In this document: positions 31,154-38,900 of the stretch, piece after piece
How the letters are laid out: each line of letters starts with the position of its first letter
Numbering within the stretch: position 1 is the stretch's first letter
Assembly: GCA_029557965.1 (NCBI GenBank)
Contig: JAKQIM010000050.1
Location: 1-50,384 of the forward strand
Reading direction: 5' to 3'
DNA from: Chloroflexota bacterium
GTDB taxonomy: Bacteria; Chloroflexota; Anaerolineae; Anaerolineales; UBA4823
DNA length: 50,384 nt
The notes under the pieces: model-generated
What the model was told of the DNA's origin: nothing
The model's input: the letters and a program-made list of their open reading frames with translations, nothing else
Databases searched by the model: none
Program-made: the position numbers and the translations under genes

Positions 31154-31975
31154 ATGCTCGAAGCACCTTATCCCCAATTAGACGACCTGCTGACCATGAT
31201 GGGCGAGGCCGGGCGCCACCTGGCTGAGATCGAAGCCTGCGAAGGCGCAGCCGGCAATATTTCTATCTGTGTGCGCTGGCCGCTTGAACCGCGCCGCAGG
31301 TTTCCCATCCTTAGCCCAATCGACCTGCCCCAGCCTGTGCCAGAATTAGCCGGTGCCACCTTCGTGGTCAGCGGCTCGGGCCGGCGTTTGCGCGAGATCA
31401 AAGACGACCCCTGCGCCAACCTGGCCTGCCTGGTGGTGAACGATGGCGGGCGCAGCGCCAACGTGTACACTTCGCCTCAGCGCCGCTTTGAACGCGTGAC
31501 CAGCGAATTCAATTCGCACCTGGCCGTGCACTACGACCAGGTCACTGCCACCGGCACCAACTTCCACGCCATCATCCATGCCCAGCCCCTGCGCCTGACC
31601 TTCCTCAGCCACATCCCACGCTACCAGGATGAGCAGTATCTGAACACCCACCTGCTGCGCTGGCAGCCCGAGGCCATCATCAACCTGCCGGAAGGGATCG
31701 GCTTTATCCCCTTCTGTGTCCCGTCTTCTTCTGAACTCATGGCCGCCAATGTCGAATGCCTGCGAAAACACCGCCTCGTCATCTGGGCCAAGCACGGCGT
31801 CATGGCACGTTCAGATATCTCGGTTAAGCGCGCCGCCGACCTGGTGGAATATGCCGAAACCGCCGCCAAGTATGAATACCTGAACCTGGGCATCGGCGAG
31901 ATCGGCGAAGGCCTGGACGCACAGGAAATTCGCACCATTGCCGACACGTTCCACATTCAACAAAGGGTTTTCTAA
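31154..31975 (+). CDS. rhaD: Rhamnulose-1-phosphate aldolase (class II)
   Basis: A 273-residue zinc-dependent aldolase, close to the length of E. coli RhaD (274). It cleaves L-rhamnulose-1-phosphate to dihydroxyacetone phosphate and L-lactaldehyde. Visible landmarks: CEGAAGNISI, FVVSGSGRRLREI, HAIIHAQPLRLTFLS (zinc histidines), and WAKHGVMARSD (third zinc histidine). AAAGGA precedes the ATG at 31154 by nine bases; a TTG at 31121 is a weaker alternative. The kinase needed to make its substrate is broken just upstream, so it must be supplied elsewhere or the path is dead. Confidence 0.85.
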   Translation: MLEAPYPQLDDLLTMMGEAGRHLAEIEACEGAAGNISICVRWPLEPRRRFPILSPIDLPQPVPELAGATFVVSGSGRRLREIKDDPCANLACLVVNDGGRSANVYTSPQRRFERVTSEFNSHLAVHYDQVTATGTNFHAIIHAQPLRLTFLSHIPRYQDEQYLNTHLLRWQPEAIINLPEGIGFIPFCVPSSSELMAANVECLRKHRLVIWAKHGVMARSDISVKRAADLVEYAETAAKYEYLNLGIGEIGEGLDAQEIRTIADTFHIQQRVF

Positions 31976-32000
31976 ACAGAACAGTTTGTCCCCAATACCC

Positions 32001-32048
32001 TTGTCATATTTGGACAAATATTGTACAATATATCGTGTACGATATAAT
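32001..32048 (+). promoter_or_regulatory. OhrR-like promoter with two overlapping palindromic operators
   Basis: TTGTCA (32001-32006) and TACAAT (32024-32029), 17 bases apart, form one promoter; TTGTAC (32021-32026) with TATAAT (32043-32048) may be a second. Two palindromes overlap: ATATTGTACAATAT (32018-32031, perfect) and ATATCGT-GT-ACGATAT (32030-32045). Their centres are 13 bases apart. Both cover the -10 regions, as expected for self-repression by the MarR protein. Confidence 0.72.
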
Positions 32049-32097
32049 CCATCGCGACAATAACGCCCGCGTCAAAACCGGCAAATGAGATGAACAA

Positions 32098-32547
32098 ATG
32101 GCCTACGAACAACTCAAGTTAGAAAATCAACTCTGTTTTCCACTCTATGCTGCTTCTCGGCTGGTCATCCAGGCATACCAGCCCCACCTGGAGAAGCTGG
32201 GCCTTACCTACCCCCAGTACCTGGTGCTCATGATCCTATGGGAAACAGACAACCTCTCGGTCAACGAGATTGCACACCGGCTGATCCTGAACACCAACAC
32301 GATCACGCCGGTCTTAAAACGCATGGAAGCCCAGGGTCTTATCGCCCGCAAGCGTTCGGAAGAAGATGAGCGCCGGGTGATCGTCACCCTCACCCCCAAG
32401 GGCAAGCAGTTACAGATCGAAGCCGCCCCCATCCCCGAGAAATTGGTGGCAGGCCTGGTTTCGGACGACATCAACCTGCATGAACTACAGGCATTGAAGG
32501 ATCAGCTTCACATGCTCATCCATCACCTATCCAATCAACAAGCCTAG
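32098..32547 (+). CDS. MarR-family regulator, OhrR-like peroxide sensor
   Basis: A 149-residue winged-helix regulator. The N-terminal LENQLCFPLYAASRLV carries Cys13, the position of the reactive cysteine in OhrR, and LGLTYPQYLVLMILWE follows the family closely. The wing segment is RKRSEEDERRVIVTLTPKG. OhrR-type repressors respond to organic peroxides or electrophiles. The FMN reductase gene 32 bases downstream is a likely target and co-transcript. Two palindromes upstream fit self-repression. No ohr peroxidase gene is next to it, so the inducer may be a quinone instead. Confidence 0.85.
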   Translation: MAYEQLKLENQLCFPLYAASRLVIQAYQPHLEKLGLTYPQYLVLMILWETDNLSVNEIAHRLILNTNTITPVLKRMEAQGLIARKRSEEDERRVIVTLTPKGKQLQIEAAPIPEKLVAGLVSDDINLHELQALKDQLHMLIHHLSNQQA

Positions 32548-32579
32548 CCCACCGGCTGGCACAATCTGGAGATATTCTG

Positions 32580-33149
32580 ATGACAATTCTAAAACCATTC
32601 CTTATCGTAGGCTTCTCGGGCAGTTTGCGCAAAAGCTCGTATAACTCGGCCCTCTTACATGCCGCGGCTGAACTGCTGCCCCCTGGAGTGACGTTGGAGA
32701 TCATTGATCTCGCGCCCCTGCCCATGTTCAACCAGGATTTCGAGAAACCGTTTCCCGAGGCAGTGAACGCCTTCCGCAGCCAATTGGCCCAGGCTGACGC
32801 CCTCCTGATCGCCTCGCCCGAATACAACAGCTCGATCACCGGCGCCCTGAAAAACGCCCTCGACTGGGCCTCTCGTTCGCCTCAGCCGCCTTTGCAGGGC
32901 AAGCCGGTCGCCATCATGGGCGCCAGCACGGGCAATTTTGGCACCCTGAGAGCCCAACTGCACCTGCGCCAGATCTTGACCCACGTTGGTGCACTGCCCC
33001 TGGGCAAGCCCGAGGTGCTGGTGGCGCGCGCTGAGCAGGCTTTCGATGCAGATGGTAAACTGGTAGACACCGCCGCCCGCGGCTTCTTGCGCGATCTGCT
33101 GCTAGCCCTGGCCAAATGGTCTGCGCGCGTGTCCCCACCCTCTGCATAA
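32580..33149 (+). CDS. NADPH-dependent FMN reductase
   Basis: A 189-residue flavodoxin-fold reductase of the ChrR/ArsH/azoreductase type. GFSGSLRKSSYN binds the FMN phosphate and SPEYNSSITGALKNALDW is the flavin-binding loop signature. It probably reduces quinones, azo compounds or metals with two electrons and no radical release. It follows the OhrR-like gene, GGAG eight bases upstream, and is likely induced with it by electrophile stress. Confidence 0.88.
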   Translation: MTILKPFLIVGFSGSLRKSSYNSALLHAAAELLPPGVTLEIIDLAPLPMFNQDFEKPFPEAVNAFRSQLAQADALLIASPEYNSSITGALKNALDWASRSPQPPLQGKPVAIMGASTGNFGTLRAQLHLRQILTHVGALPLGKPEVLVARAEQAFDADGKLVDTAARGFLRDLLLALAKWSARVSPPSA

Positions 33150-33201
33150 CACGAACTCCTTTTCTCCATTCAACCCAATTTGAAAGGATAAGTGCCTTAC
33201 T

Positions 33202-34068
33202 ATGAAAACAACCGATCTCAAGTCCATCCTCACGTTCTTCGTTTTGATCATCATTGGCATCCTGGTGGCGCTGGCTGGCAGCCAGGGCAGCACCCAGGTT
33301 GCAGGCATCCCGCTTTTTGCCCTGTTGGTTGGCCTGGCCTTCTTGGTCCAATGGCTGGTCTTCATCCCAGCTTACCTACGCCAGACCGAACATTTCTTCG
33401 ACCTGACGGGCAGCATCACTTACATCACCCTCACCACGTTGGCCCTGGTGCTGACCAGCGCTGCAGATAGCAGGGCCATGCTGCTGTGGGCGCTGGTTGC
33501 CATCTGGGCAGGCCGCCTGGGGACCTTCCTCTTCGGGCGCGTCAGAAAAGCTGGGCGGGATGATCGATTTGACGACATCAAGCCTTCGTTCATCCGCTTC
33601 CTGAATGTTTGGACCATCCAGGGCCTGTGGGTCACTTTCACCGCCGCGGCCGCCTGGATTGGAATCACCACCGCCAACCGCAAAGAGCTGGACTTGTTTG
33701 CCCTGGTGGGCTTCTTGGTGTGGATCTTGGGGTTTGGCATAGAAGTGGTGGCCGACTATCAAAAAAGCCGTTTCAACGCCAATCCCGAGAATAAAGGTAA
33801 GTTCATTCACACCGGCCTGTGGTCTCGCTCCCGCCACCCCAACTACTTCGGCGAGATCGTCTTGTGGATTGGTGTCATGATCATCGCCTTGCCGGTTCTG
33901 CAAGGCTGGCAGTGGGTGGCCCTGATTTCACCGGTTTTTGTCACCCTGCTTCTAACCCGCGTCAGCGGCATCCCACTGCTTGAGCAGAAGGCCGACGCGA
34001 AATGGGGCGGGCAGGAAGATTATGAAGCCTACAAGAAGGCAACACCCGTGTTGATCCCCAAGCTGTAG
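33202..34068 (+). CDS. DUF1295 membrane protein, steroid 5-alpha-reductase-like
   Basis: A 288-residue membrane protein with about seven helices. The segment GLWSRSRHPNYFGEIVLWIG near residue 205 is the signature of DUF1295 and isoprenylcysteine methyltransferase/steroid-reductase-like proteins, where it binds NADPH or a methyl donor. The substrate is unknown, probably a lipid. It follows the FMN reductase by 52 bases and may be in the same transcript. Confidence 0.82.
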   Translation: MKTTDLKSILTFFVLIIIGILVALAGSQGSTQVAGIPLFALLVGLAFLVQWLVFIPAYLRQTEHFFDLTGSITYITLTTLALVLTSAADSRAMLLWALVAIWAGRLGTFLFGRVRKAGRDDRFDDIKPSFIRFLNVWTIQGLWVTFTAAAAWIGITTANRKELDLFALVGFLVWILGFGIEVVADYQKSRFNANPENKGKFIHTGLWSRSRHPNYFGEIVLWIGVMIIALPVLQGWQWVALISPVFVTLLLTRVSGIPLLEQKADAKWGGQEDYEAYKKATPVLIPKL

Positions 34069-34095
34069 GACAACCAGGCAAAGAAGGAAAAGACC

Positions 34096-34428
34096 ATGAA
34101 AATCGCAAAAATGATCGCTTTGGCCGGCCTGCTGGCCATGACGGGCATCTTGATCTATGGCTTTACAATCGGAGATTTTGCGGCTGAGGGCGCCAAGCTC
34201 TTGTCCATGCCTTGGGGCATTGTCTCGCTGGTAGATCTGTATGTTGGTTTCGCCCTCTTCTCATGCTGGATCGTATTCCGTGAAAAGGCCCTGCTCCCAT
34301 CGATCATCTGGGTGGTCGTGATGATGGTCATGGGCTTCTGGGCTGGTGCGCTGTACACCTTCATCGCACTTCACACCAGCGGTGGCGACTGGAAGCGCTT
34401 CTGGTATGGCAAGCGCGCCCAATCTTAA
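34096..34428 (+). CDS. DUF1475 small membrane protein
   Basis: A 110-residue protein with three membrane helices and a short basic tail (GDWKRFWYGKRAQS). The pattern WGIVSLVDLYVGFALFS with FWAGALYTFIAL resembles the DUF1475 family. Function unknown. AAGGAAA precedes the ATG. It ends the group of genes that starts with the OhrR-like regulator. Confidence 0.72.
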   Translation: MKIAKMIALAGLLAMTGILIYGFTIGDFAAEGAKLLSMPWGIVSLVDLYVGFALFSCWIVFREKALLPSIIWVVVMMVMGFWAGALYTFIALHTSGGDWKRFWYGKRAQS

Positions 34429-34500
34429 GAATCTTGTCTACGGTTAAGGGTATAATACAAAACTTGAGTGCCCTGGCGGTTGAATGACGGCAGGTGCAAA

Positions 34501-34528
34501 GATCACCCCTCCGTGAACCTGGGTGATC
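34501..34528 (+). terminator. Hairpin between DUF1475 gene and the next lipoprotein gene
   Basis: GATCACCC (34501-34508) pairs with GGGTGATC (34521-34528), loop of 12. A TATAAT box (34451-34456) lies upstream, so the hairpin may sit in a transcribed leader rather than end the previous gene. A short T run (GTTTTA) follows. Confidence 0.35.
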
Positions 34529-34556
34529 CATCGTTTTATGATCGCAGAGTAATGCT

Positions 34557-36206
34557 ATGGATGTGAAATATCGTTTTGGAAAATGGATATTGGGCCTGGC
34601 AGCCAGCTTGATGCTTGGCCTGGGGGCCTGTCAATCGGCACAGCCGCTTGCCACCCCCCTGGCAGGCGAGACCGGCGTAGCTTCTGCCACCGAGACTGCC
34701 CCACCTATCCAGTTGCCATCCCCCACACCGGCCCCAACGCAATCACCGACCCCTGAAGCCACCAATACCCCCGCCCCTAGCCCCACGCCCACAGCGGTTT
34801 TTTACGAACCGGCTGGCTGCTGGCAGCCGCCCGACGATTATACCCACGTACAGGCCAACGGTCACACCCTCAACGCCCGCACCCTTAGCATGCTGCAACA
34901 GGCTGCTTTGCTGTACGGCGGCGAGATTGATGTAACCGGTGCAGCCATCGTCCAGGGCAGTTACGGCGATTATCCCCTGGGCGAACCAGAGGCCCATCTT
35001 GGCGGCGGCGTGGTGGATATCTCAGTCGTCCGCCCCAACACCAGTGCCATTCTATATATGGAAATCGAGCCCCTCATCCGGGCGCTGCGCACGGTGGGCT
35101 TTGCCGCCTGGCTGCGCGAGGCTGAGACGGAAAGCGGATTGGGGTTCCACATTCACGCTGTTGCCATCGGCGATGCTGAGCTCTCGCCCGCCGCCCAAGA
35201 CCAGCTCACCGGCCCCGCCGGTTACCTGCGCGGCGGTGACGGCCTGGCCGCGGTCGACAGCGAAGCGTCGTCCGACAAATACGGCGGCCCGTTGATCTGC
35301 CGCTGGATGCTGGAGGCCGGTTACACCGATCTGCGCCCGCCCACAGCCGCCCCAACCCCCTCCATGGCCTGGCAAGAACGCCTGCGCCTGGCATCCCTGG
35401 CTTACCAGGCCTTCTATCCTGAAGACGCCGAGCAGATCGCCCGCAGCCTGGACTTCTTGGAGGGCGAGAACGAATCGGCCGAAAATATCTGCGGCCCGCT
35501 GGCTGCCGCCATCCTGCGCGATGCCGGCTTGCTGCCCAACCAACCCGGTCCCATACAAGACCTCAAATCTTTCTGGCAGGCTCGCCCCATCACCAATGGC
35601 CGCCCCTGGAACATGTTCCCCGAGCGCGACTATGAAGTCTTCCACTATGATACCCCCCTGGCTGAGTTTGACTTTATCGCCTGGCCCTTACAGCCCGGGG
35701 ATTTCTTGTATACCTACGCTGAACATTCTGGTTTCGAACACATGTTTGTCGTCACCGAGGTCGATGCCGAAGGGCGTGCTTACACCGTCACCAACCAGAA
35801 CCAATCCTGGGGCAATGATATCTGGGGCAGCATGCTGATCCTGCGCTATATGCTCTACGACCCCACCACCCCTGGCGCAGGGATCATTTACAACGAATGG
35901 AGTGATCGCCGCCTGGGCCTGACGGGGCATGCCGGCTTTGATGTGCTGCGCAGGCGCGGCCTGGAGGCTGGCTCAACTTTCGAATACACCGTCCGCCCCG
36001 GCGACACCCTGCCCGAGTTGGCTGTTCGTTTTGGCACCGCGCTCGATCTTAGCGCCGCGCTCGATCTTGACGCCGCGCTTGCAAACCTGGTTCAAGCCAA
36101 TCCCGGCCTGGACTTGTACAACCTGCAGGTGGGGCAACTGCTCACCATCTCTATCCCACCTTATACCCCCAGCCCATCAGAGCCCGCCGCGAACCAGCTT
36201 CCATAA
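34557..36206 (+). CDS. Lipoprotein with M15-like, Cys/His hydrolase-like and LysM domains
   Basis: A 549-residue exported protein. Residues 1-24 form a lipoprotein signal (lipobox ending GAC). A Pro/Thr-rich linker follows (about 40-80). Residues 85-215 carry His147-x6-Asp154 (HLGGGVVD) and His198-x-His200, the zinc pattern of M15 D,D-peptidases. A second domain (270-440) has Cys312 in NICGP, His395 in EHMFVV and a following Asn, like NlpC/CHAP/C39 cysteine peptidases. A LysM domain lies near 478-540 and contains a six-residue repeat insert. It is likely a peptidoglycan hydrolase anchored at the cell surface. The next two genes are also wall enzymes. Confidence 0.7.
   Translation: MDVKYRFGKWILGLAASLMLGLGACQSAQPLATPLAGETGVASATETAPPIQLPSPTPAPTQSPTPEATNTPAPSPTPTAVFYEPAGCWQPPDDYTHVQANGHTLNARTLSMLQQAALLYGGEIDVTGAAIVQGSYGDYPLGEPEAHLGGGVVDISVVRPNTSAILYMEIEPLIRALRTVGFAAWLREAETESGLGFHIHAVAIGDAELSPAAQDQLTGPAGYLRGGDGLAAVDSEASSDKYGGPLICRWMLEAGYTDLRPPTAAPTPSMAWQERLRLASLAYQAFYPEDAEQIARSLDFLEGENESAENICGPLAAAILRDAGLLPNQPGPIQDLKSFWQARPITNGRPWNMFPERDYEVFHYDTPLAEFDFIAWPLQPGDFLYTYAEHSGFEHMFVVTEVDAEGRAYTVTNQNQSWGNDIWGSMLILRYMLYDPTTPGAGIIYNEWSDRRLGLTGHAGFDVLRRRGLEAGSTFEYTVRPGDTLPELAVRFGTALDLSAALDLDAALANLVQANPGLDLYNLQVGQLLTISIPPYTPSPSEPAANQLP
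36037..36080 (+). repeat. 18-bp tandem repeat inside the LysM domain
   Basis: Two copies of an 18-base unit (36037-36054 and 36055-36072, 16 of 18 identical) and a partial third (36073-36080). They encode TALDLS, AALDLD and AALANL and keep the frame. Ordinary LysM domains lack this stretch. It looks like recent slippage or duplication. Confidence 0.75.
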
Positions 36207-36273
36207 AGACCTTTGGGGTGATACAATTAAGGATTATTCATGAAATTCGCTATTTTCTATAAAAGATATAGGC

Positions 36274-36279
36274 TATAAT
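36274..36279 (+). promoter_or_regulatory. -10 box of the C39-like gene, leaderless arrangement
   Basis: Consensus TATAAT, then TTTCTT, then the ATG at 36286: exactly six bases. No ribosome site. Confidence 0.6.
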
Positions 36280-36285
36280 TTTCTT

Positions 36286-37647
36286 ATGCAACGCTTGCGA
36301 AAATACTCCTGGTTGATCATCGTCGTCGTTCTGCTGGCAGTGGTCCTGAGCCTGCCGCCGGTCTGGTCGCGGGTCACCTATCACTCACGCGAACTCTATC
36401 GCACGGTCTTATACTGGATCAGGCCGCCCAGCGAAGCGGTCTTCGTCCCATCGACGCTGAACGAGGGCACTGAAACCACCCCGCCCCCCATCCAGGTCAC
36501 AGAGACCCCGCTTCCTCTGCCTACCCTTGAGCCAACCGCACCTCCGACGCAAGCCGCTGAAGCCACCCTTGCGCCAACCGCTACGCCAGCCCCCACGGCC
36601 ACACCCGCCCCCCTGCCGCCTTCTGCTTTACTGACCGGCATCCAGTGCGAACGCCAGTTCATGAACAACTGCGGCCCGGCTACGCTCTCGATGTATCTTT
36701 CCTTTTACGATTGGGGCAAAGATCAGATTGCAGCCGCGTCAGAGCTCAGGCCCAACGAGAAGGATGTCAACGTGATGCCTTCTGAGCTGGCGGATTTTGT
36801 CAACGAACACACCCCACAGCGTGCCCTCTGGCGCTATGGCGGCGACCTGCAAACCATTCGCTCTCTGGTCAGTGGCGGGTTCCCGGTGATGATCGAGAGG
36901 AGCTTTGAGCCGTATTCCTTAAGAAGTGATGGTTGGATGGGCCACTACAACCTGATCGTTGGCTACGATGATGGCATCGAATCGCTCACCGTCCAGGATT
37001 CTTACCTCATGAGTTACCCCCCATGGGGAGGAGAAATCCCGGTAGAAACATGGGATACTTTCACTGGATTTGCTTTCTCGTACAGCGAGTTGGAGCAGAC
37101 CTGGCGAGCATTCAACAATGTATTCGTCGTGGTTTACCCACCGGAAAAAGAAAACGAGGTGCTCAACCTGCTCGGCCCTCTGGCCAGCGAGGAAGAGGCC
37201 TGCCGCATTGCCTATGACCGTGCCATGGGAGAAACCTCCACAATGGCAGATATCCGCGATCAATTCTTTGCCTGGTTCAATGCCGGCACCAGCCTGGTAT
37301 GCCTGCAAGATTACGCCGCTGCCGCCACCACATACGACACCGCCTACGGCATCTACCCCGATATCCCGCAGGATTCTCGCCCTTACCGCATGCTCTGGTA
37401 TGAAACCGGTCCCTACCCTGCTTACTACTACTCAGGGCGCTACCAGGATGTCGTCAACCTGGCAAGCCAGACCCTGGGCTACATGGCCGAACCGGTTTTG
37501 GAAGAAAGCTATTACTGGCGCGCCTTATCCTACAACGCACTCGGCAAAACCAATCTTGCTGCTGCTGATCTGCGCACCAGCCTGGAATACCACCCTGGTT
37601 TTCCTCCCAGTATCGCCTTGCTCAAAGAGCTTGGCATGCTTCCATAA
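36286..37647 (+). CDS. Exported C39-like cysteine peptidase with TPR-like tail
   Basis: A 453-residue membrane-anchored protein: one N-terminal helix (about 8-28), a Thr/Pro/Ala linker (65-112), then a papain-like C39 domain with ERQFMNNCGPATLSM (Cys129), GHYNLIVGYDD (His220) and VQDSY (Asp). The C-terminal 150 residues are helical, with TPR-like repeats (YYWRALSYNALGKTNLAAAD). C39-like domains cleave leader peptides or wall cross-links. No bacteriocin or ABC transporter is near, so a cell-wall or protein-processing role outside the membrane is inferred. Confidence 0.75.
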   Translation: MQRLRKYSWLIIVVVLLAVVLSLPPVWSRVTYHSRELYRTVLYWIRPPSEAVFVPSTLNEGTETTPPPIQVTETPLPLPTLEPTAPPTQAAEATLAPTATPAPTATPAPLPPSALLTGIQCERQFMNNCGPATLSMYLSFYDWGKDQIAAASELRPNEKDVNVMPSELADFVNEHTPQRALWRYGGDLQTIRSLVSGGFPVMIERSFEPYSLRSDGWMGHYNLIVGYDDGIESLTVQDSYLMSYPPWGGEIPVETWDTFTGFAFSYSELEQTWRAFNNVFVVVYPPEKENEVLNLLGPLASEEEACRIAYDRAMGETSTMADIRDQFFAWFNAGTSLVCLQDYAAAATTYDTAYGIYPDIPQDSRPYRMLWYETGPYPAYYYSGRYQDVVNLASQTLGYMAEPVLEESYYWRALSYNALGKTNLAAADLRTSLEYHPGFPPSIALLKELGMLP

Positions 37648-37718
37648 GAATTTGACTACTTTGAGGAGAAAAAGAAAGTGATCTTAAACACCCGTTGTAT
37701 TTTCCCACGGAGGATCCC

Positions 37719-38843
37719 ATGACCCCAACCATGGAAAAATCACAACCCTTACCGTTAAAGAAGGTATTGGCCAATCGCTGGTTCCCCATCGTCTTATTGG
37801 TGATCCCATTGCTCATTGCCCAGGGGGTTACGCCGGCTTATAGTTCCTATACGCCCAGCGAACACATCCTCGACACGCCCAACCCATCGCTCACCGCCAC
37901 TCCCACCGTCACCAGGACCATGGCGCCAACTGCCACGCTGACAAGCACCCCCACGCCGCTCACCCCAGAAATCATGGTCAAGGTATCGGGGAATACGGTC
38001 AACCTGCGCACTGGCCCCGGCACCAACTTTTCAATCGTTCACAAGCTCAATTTCTATGAACACCTGATTCTCTTGGGACGGTTGAATGATGATTCCTGGC
38101 TGTACGTCAAAACATTAGACGGCTTTGAGGGCTGGGTGAAAACGACATTGGTTAACCTGGTTGGTATTGATGTCAATGATCAGCCCATCGCAACCCCGGC
38201 GCCCCCCCCTGAAGCCTTGATCACTGTATCCAATGGCCCGGTCAACCTGCGCACTGGCCCTGGCATGCACTATGCAAAGGTCCTCCGGCTGGTGTATGGC
38301 GATCAATTGGTGCTGCTGGGACGGGTAAAGGATAATAGCTGGGTTTACGTAGAAGCAGCCGATGGCCAGGAAGGCTGGGTTCAGACGATGTACGTCAACC
38401 TGGGCCGGGTCAACCTTGGCTACGATTACTTCCCGGTTGAAACGCCGCCTCCCACCGAAACCTCAACGCCAGTCGTCTTGCAAGACGTCGAAGGGCATTG
38501 GATCGATATTGATCTAAGCGAGCAGACCCTGCGGGCTTACGATGGCACCACCCTGGTGAACACCTTCCTGGTTTCTACCGGGCTGTACCAATACCCCACA
38601 GAGGTCGGGCAGTATCATATCTTTGTCATGTATCGCTTTGCAGATATGCATGGCAGCGATTATTTCCTGCCAGATGTGCCCTATACCATGTATTATTCGG
38701 GTGATTTCGCCATCCATGGCACTTATTGGCACCACAACTTCGGACAGCCAATGAGCCACGGCTGTGTCAACATGGATACCAGAGATGCAGAATGGCTTTA
38801 CAACTTCTCTGAGGTTGGTACGCTGGTGAACATTCACCGTTGA
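37719..38843 (+). CDS. L,D-transpeptidase (YkuD) with two SH3b domains
   Basis: A 374-residue exported enzyme that makes 3-3 cross-links or attaches proteins to peptidoglycan. There is a membrane helix at about 22-45, a Thr/Pro linker, two SH3b domains (about 88-155, with VNLRTGPGTNFS, and 165-230, with VNLRTGPGMHYA), a second linker and the YkuD domain, with HGTYWHHNFG (His333) and SHGCVNM (Cys349). The ATG at 37719 has GGAGG five bases upstream. It lies with two other wall-directed proteins. Confidence 0.92.
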   Translation: MTPTMEKSQPLPLKKVLANRWFPIVLLVIPLLIAQGVTPAYSSYTPSEHILDTPNPSLTATPTVTRTMAPTATLTSTPTPLTPEIMVKVSGNTVNLRTGPGTNFSIVHKLNFYEHLILLGRLNDDSWLYVKTLDGFEGWVKTTLVNLVGIDVNDQPIATPAPPPEALITVSNGPVNLRTGPGMHYAKVLRLVYGDQLVLLGRVKDNSWVYVEAADGQEGWVQTMYVNLGRVNLGYDYFPVETPPPTETSTPVVLQDVEGHWIDIDLSEQTLRAYDGTTLVNTFLVSTGLYQYPTEVGQYHIFVMYRFADMHGSDYFLPDVPYTMYYSGDFAIHGTYWHHNFGQPMSHGCVNMDTRDAEWLYNFSEVGTLVNIHR

Positions 38844-38900
38844 AGCGCGGCACAAGAATCTGATGCCTGGCTGGAACACCCCGCTTAACCGGTTGACATC

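Noticed and set aside
36286..38843. Considered a bacteriocin processing and export locus because of the C39-like domain
   Set aside because: There is no ABC transporter and no precursor peptide with a double-glycine leader nearby. Wall enzymes surround it.
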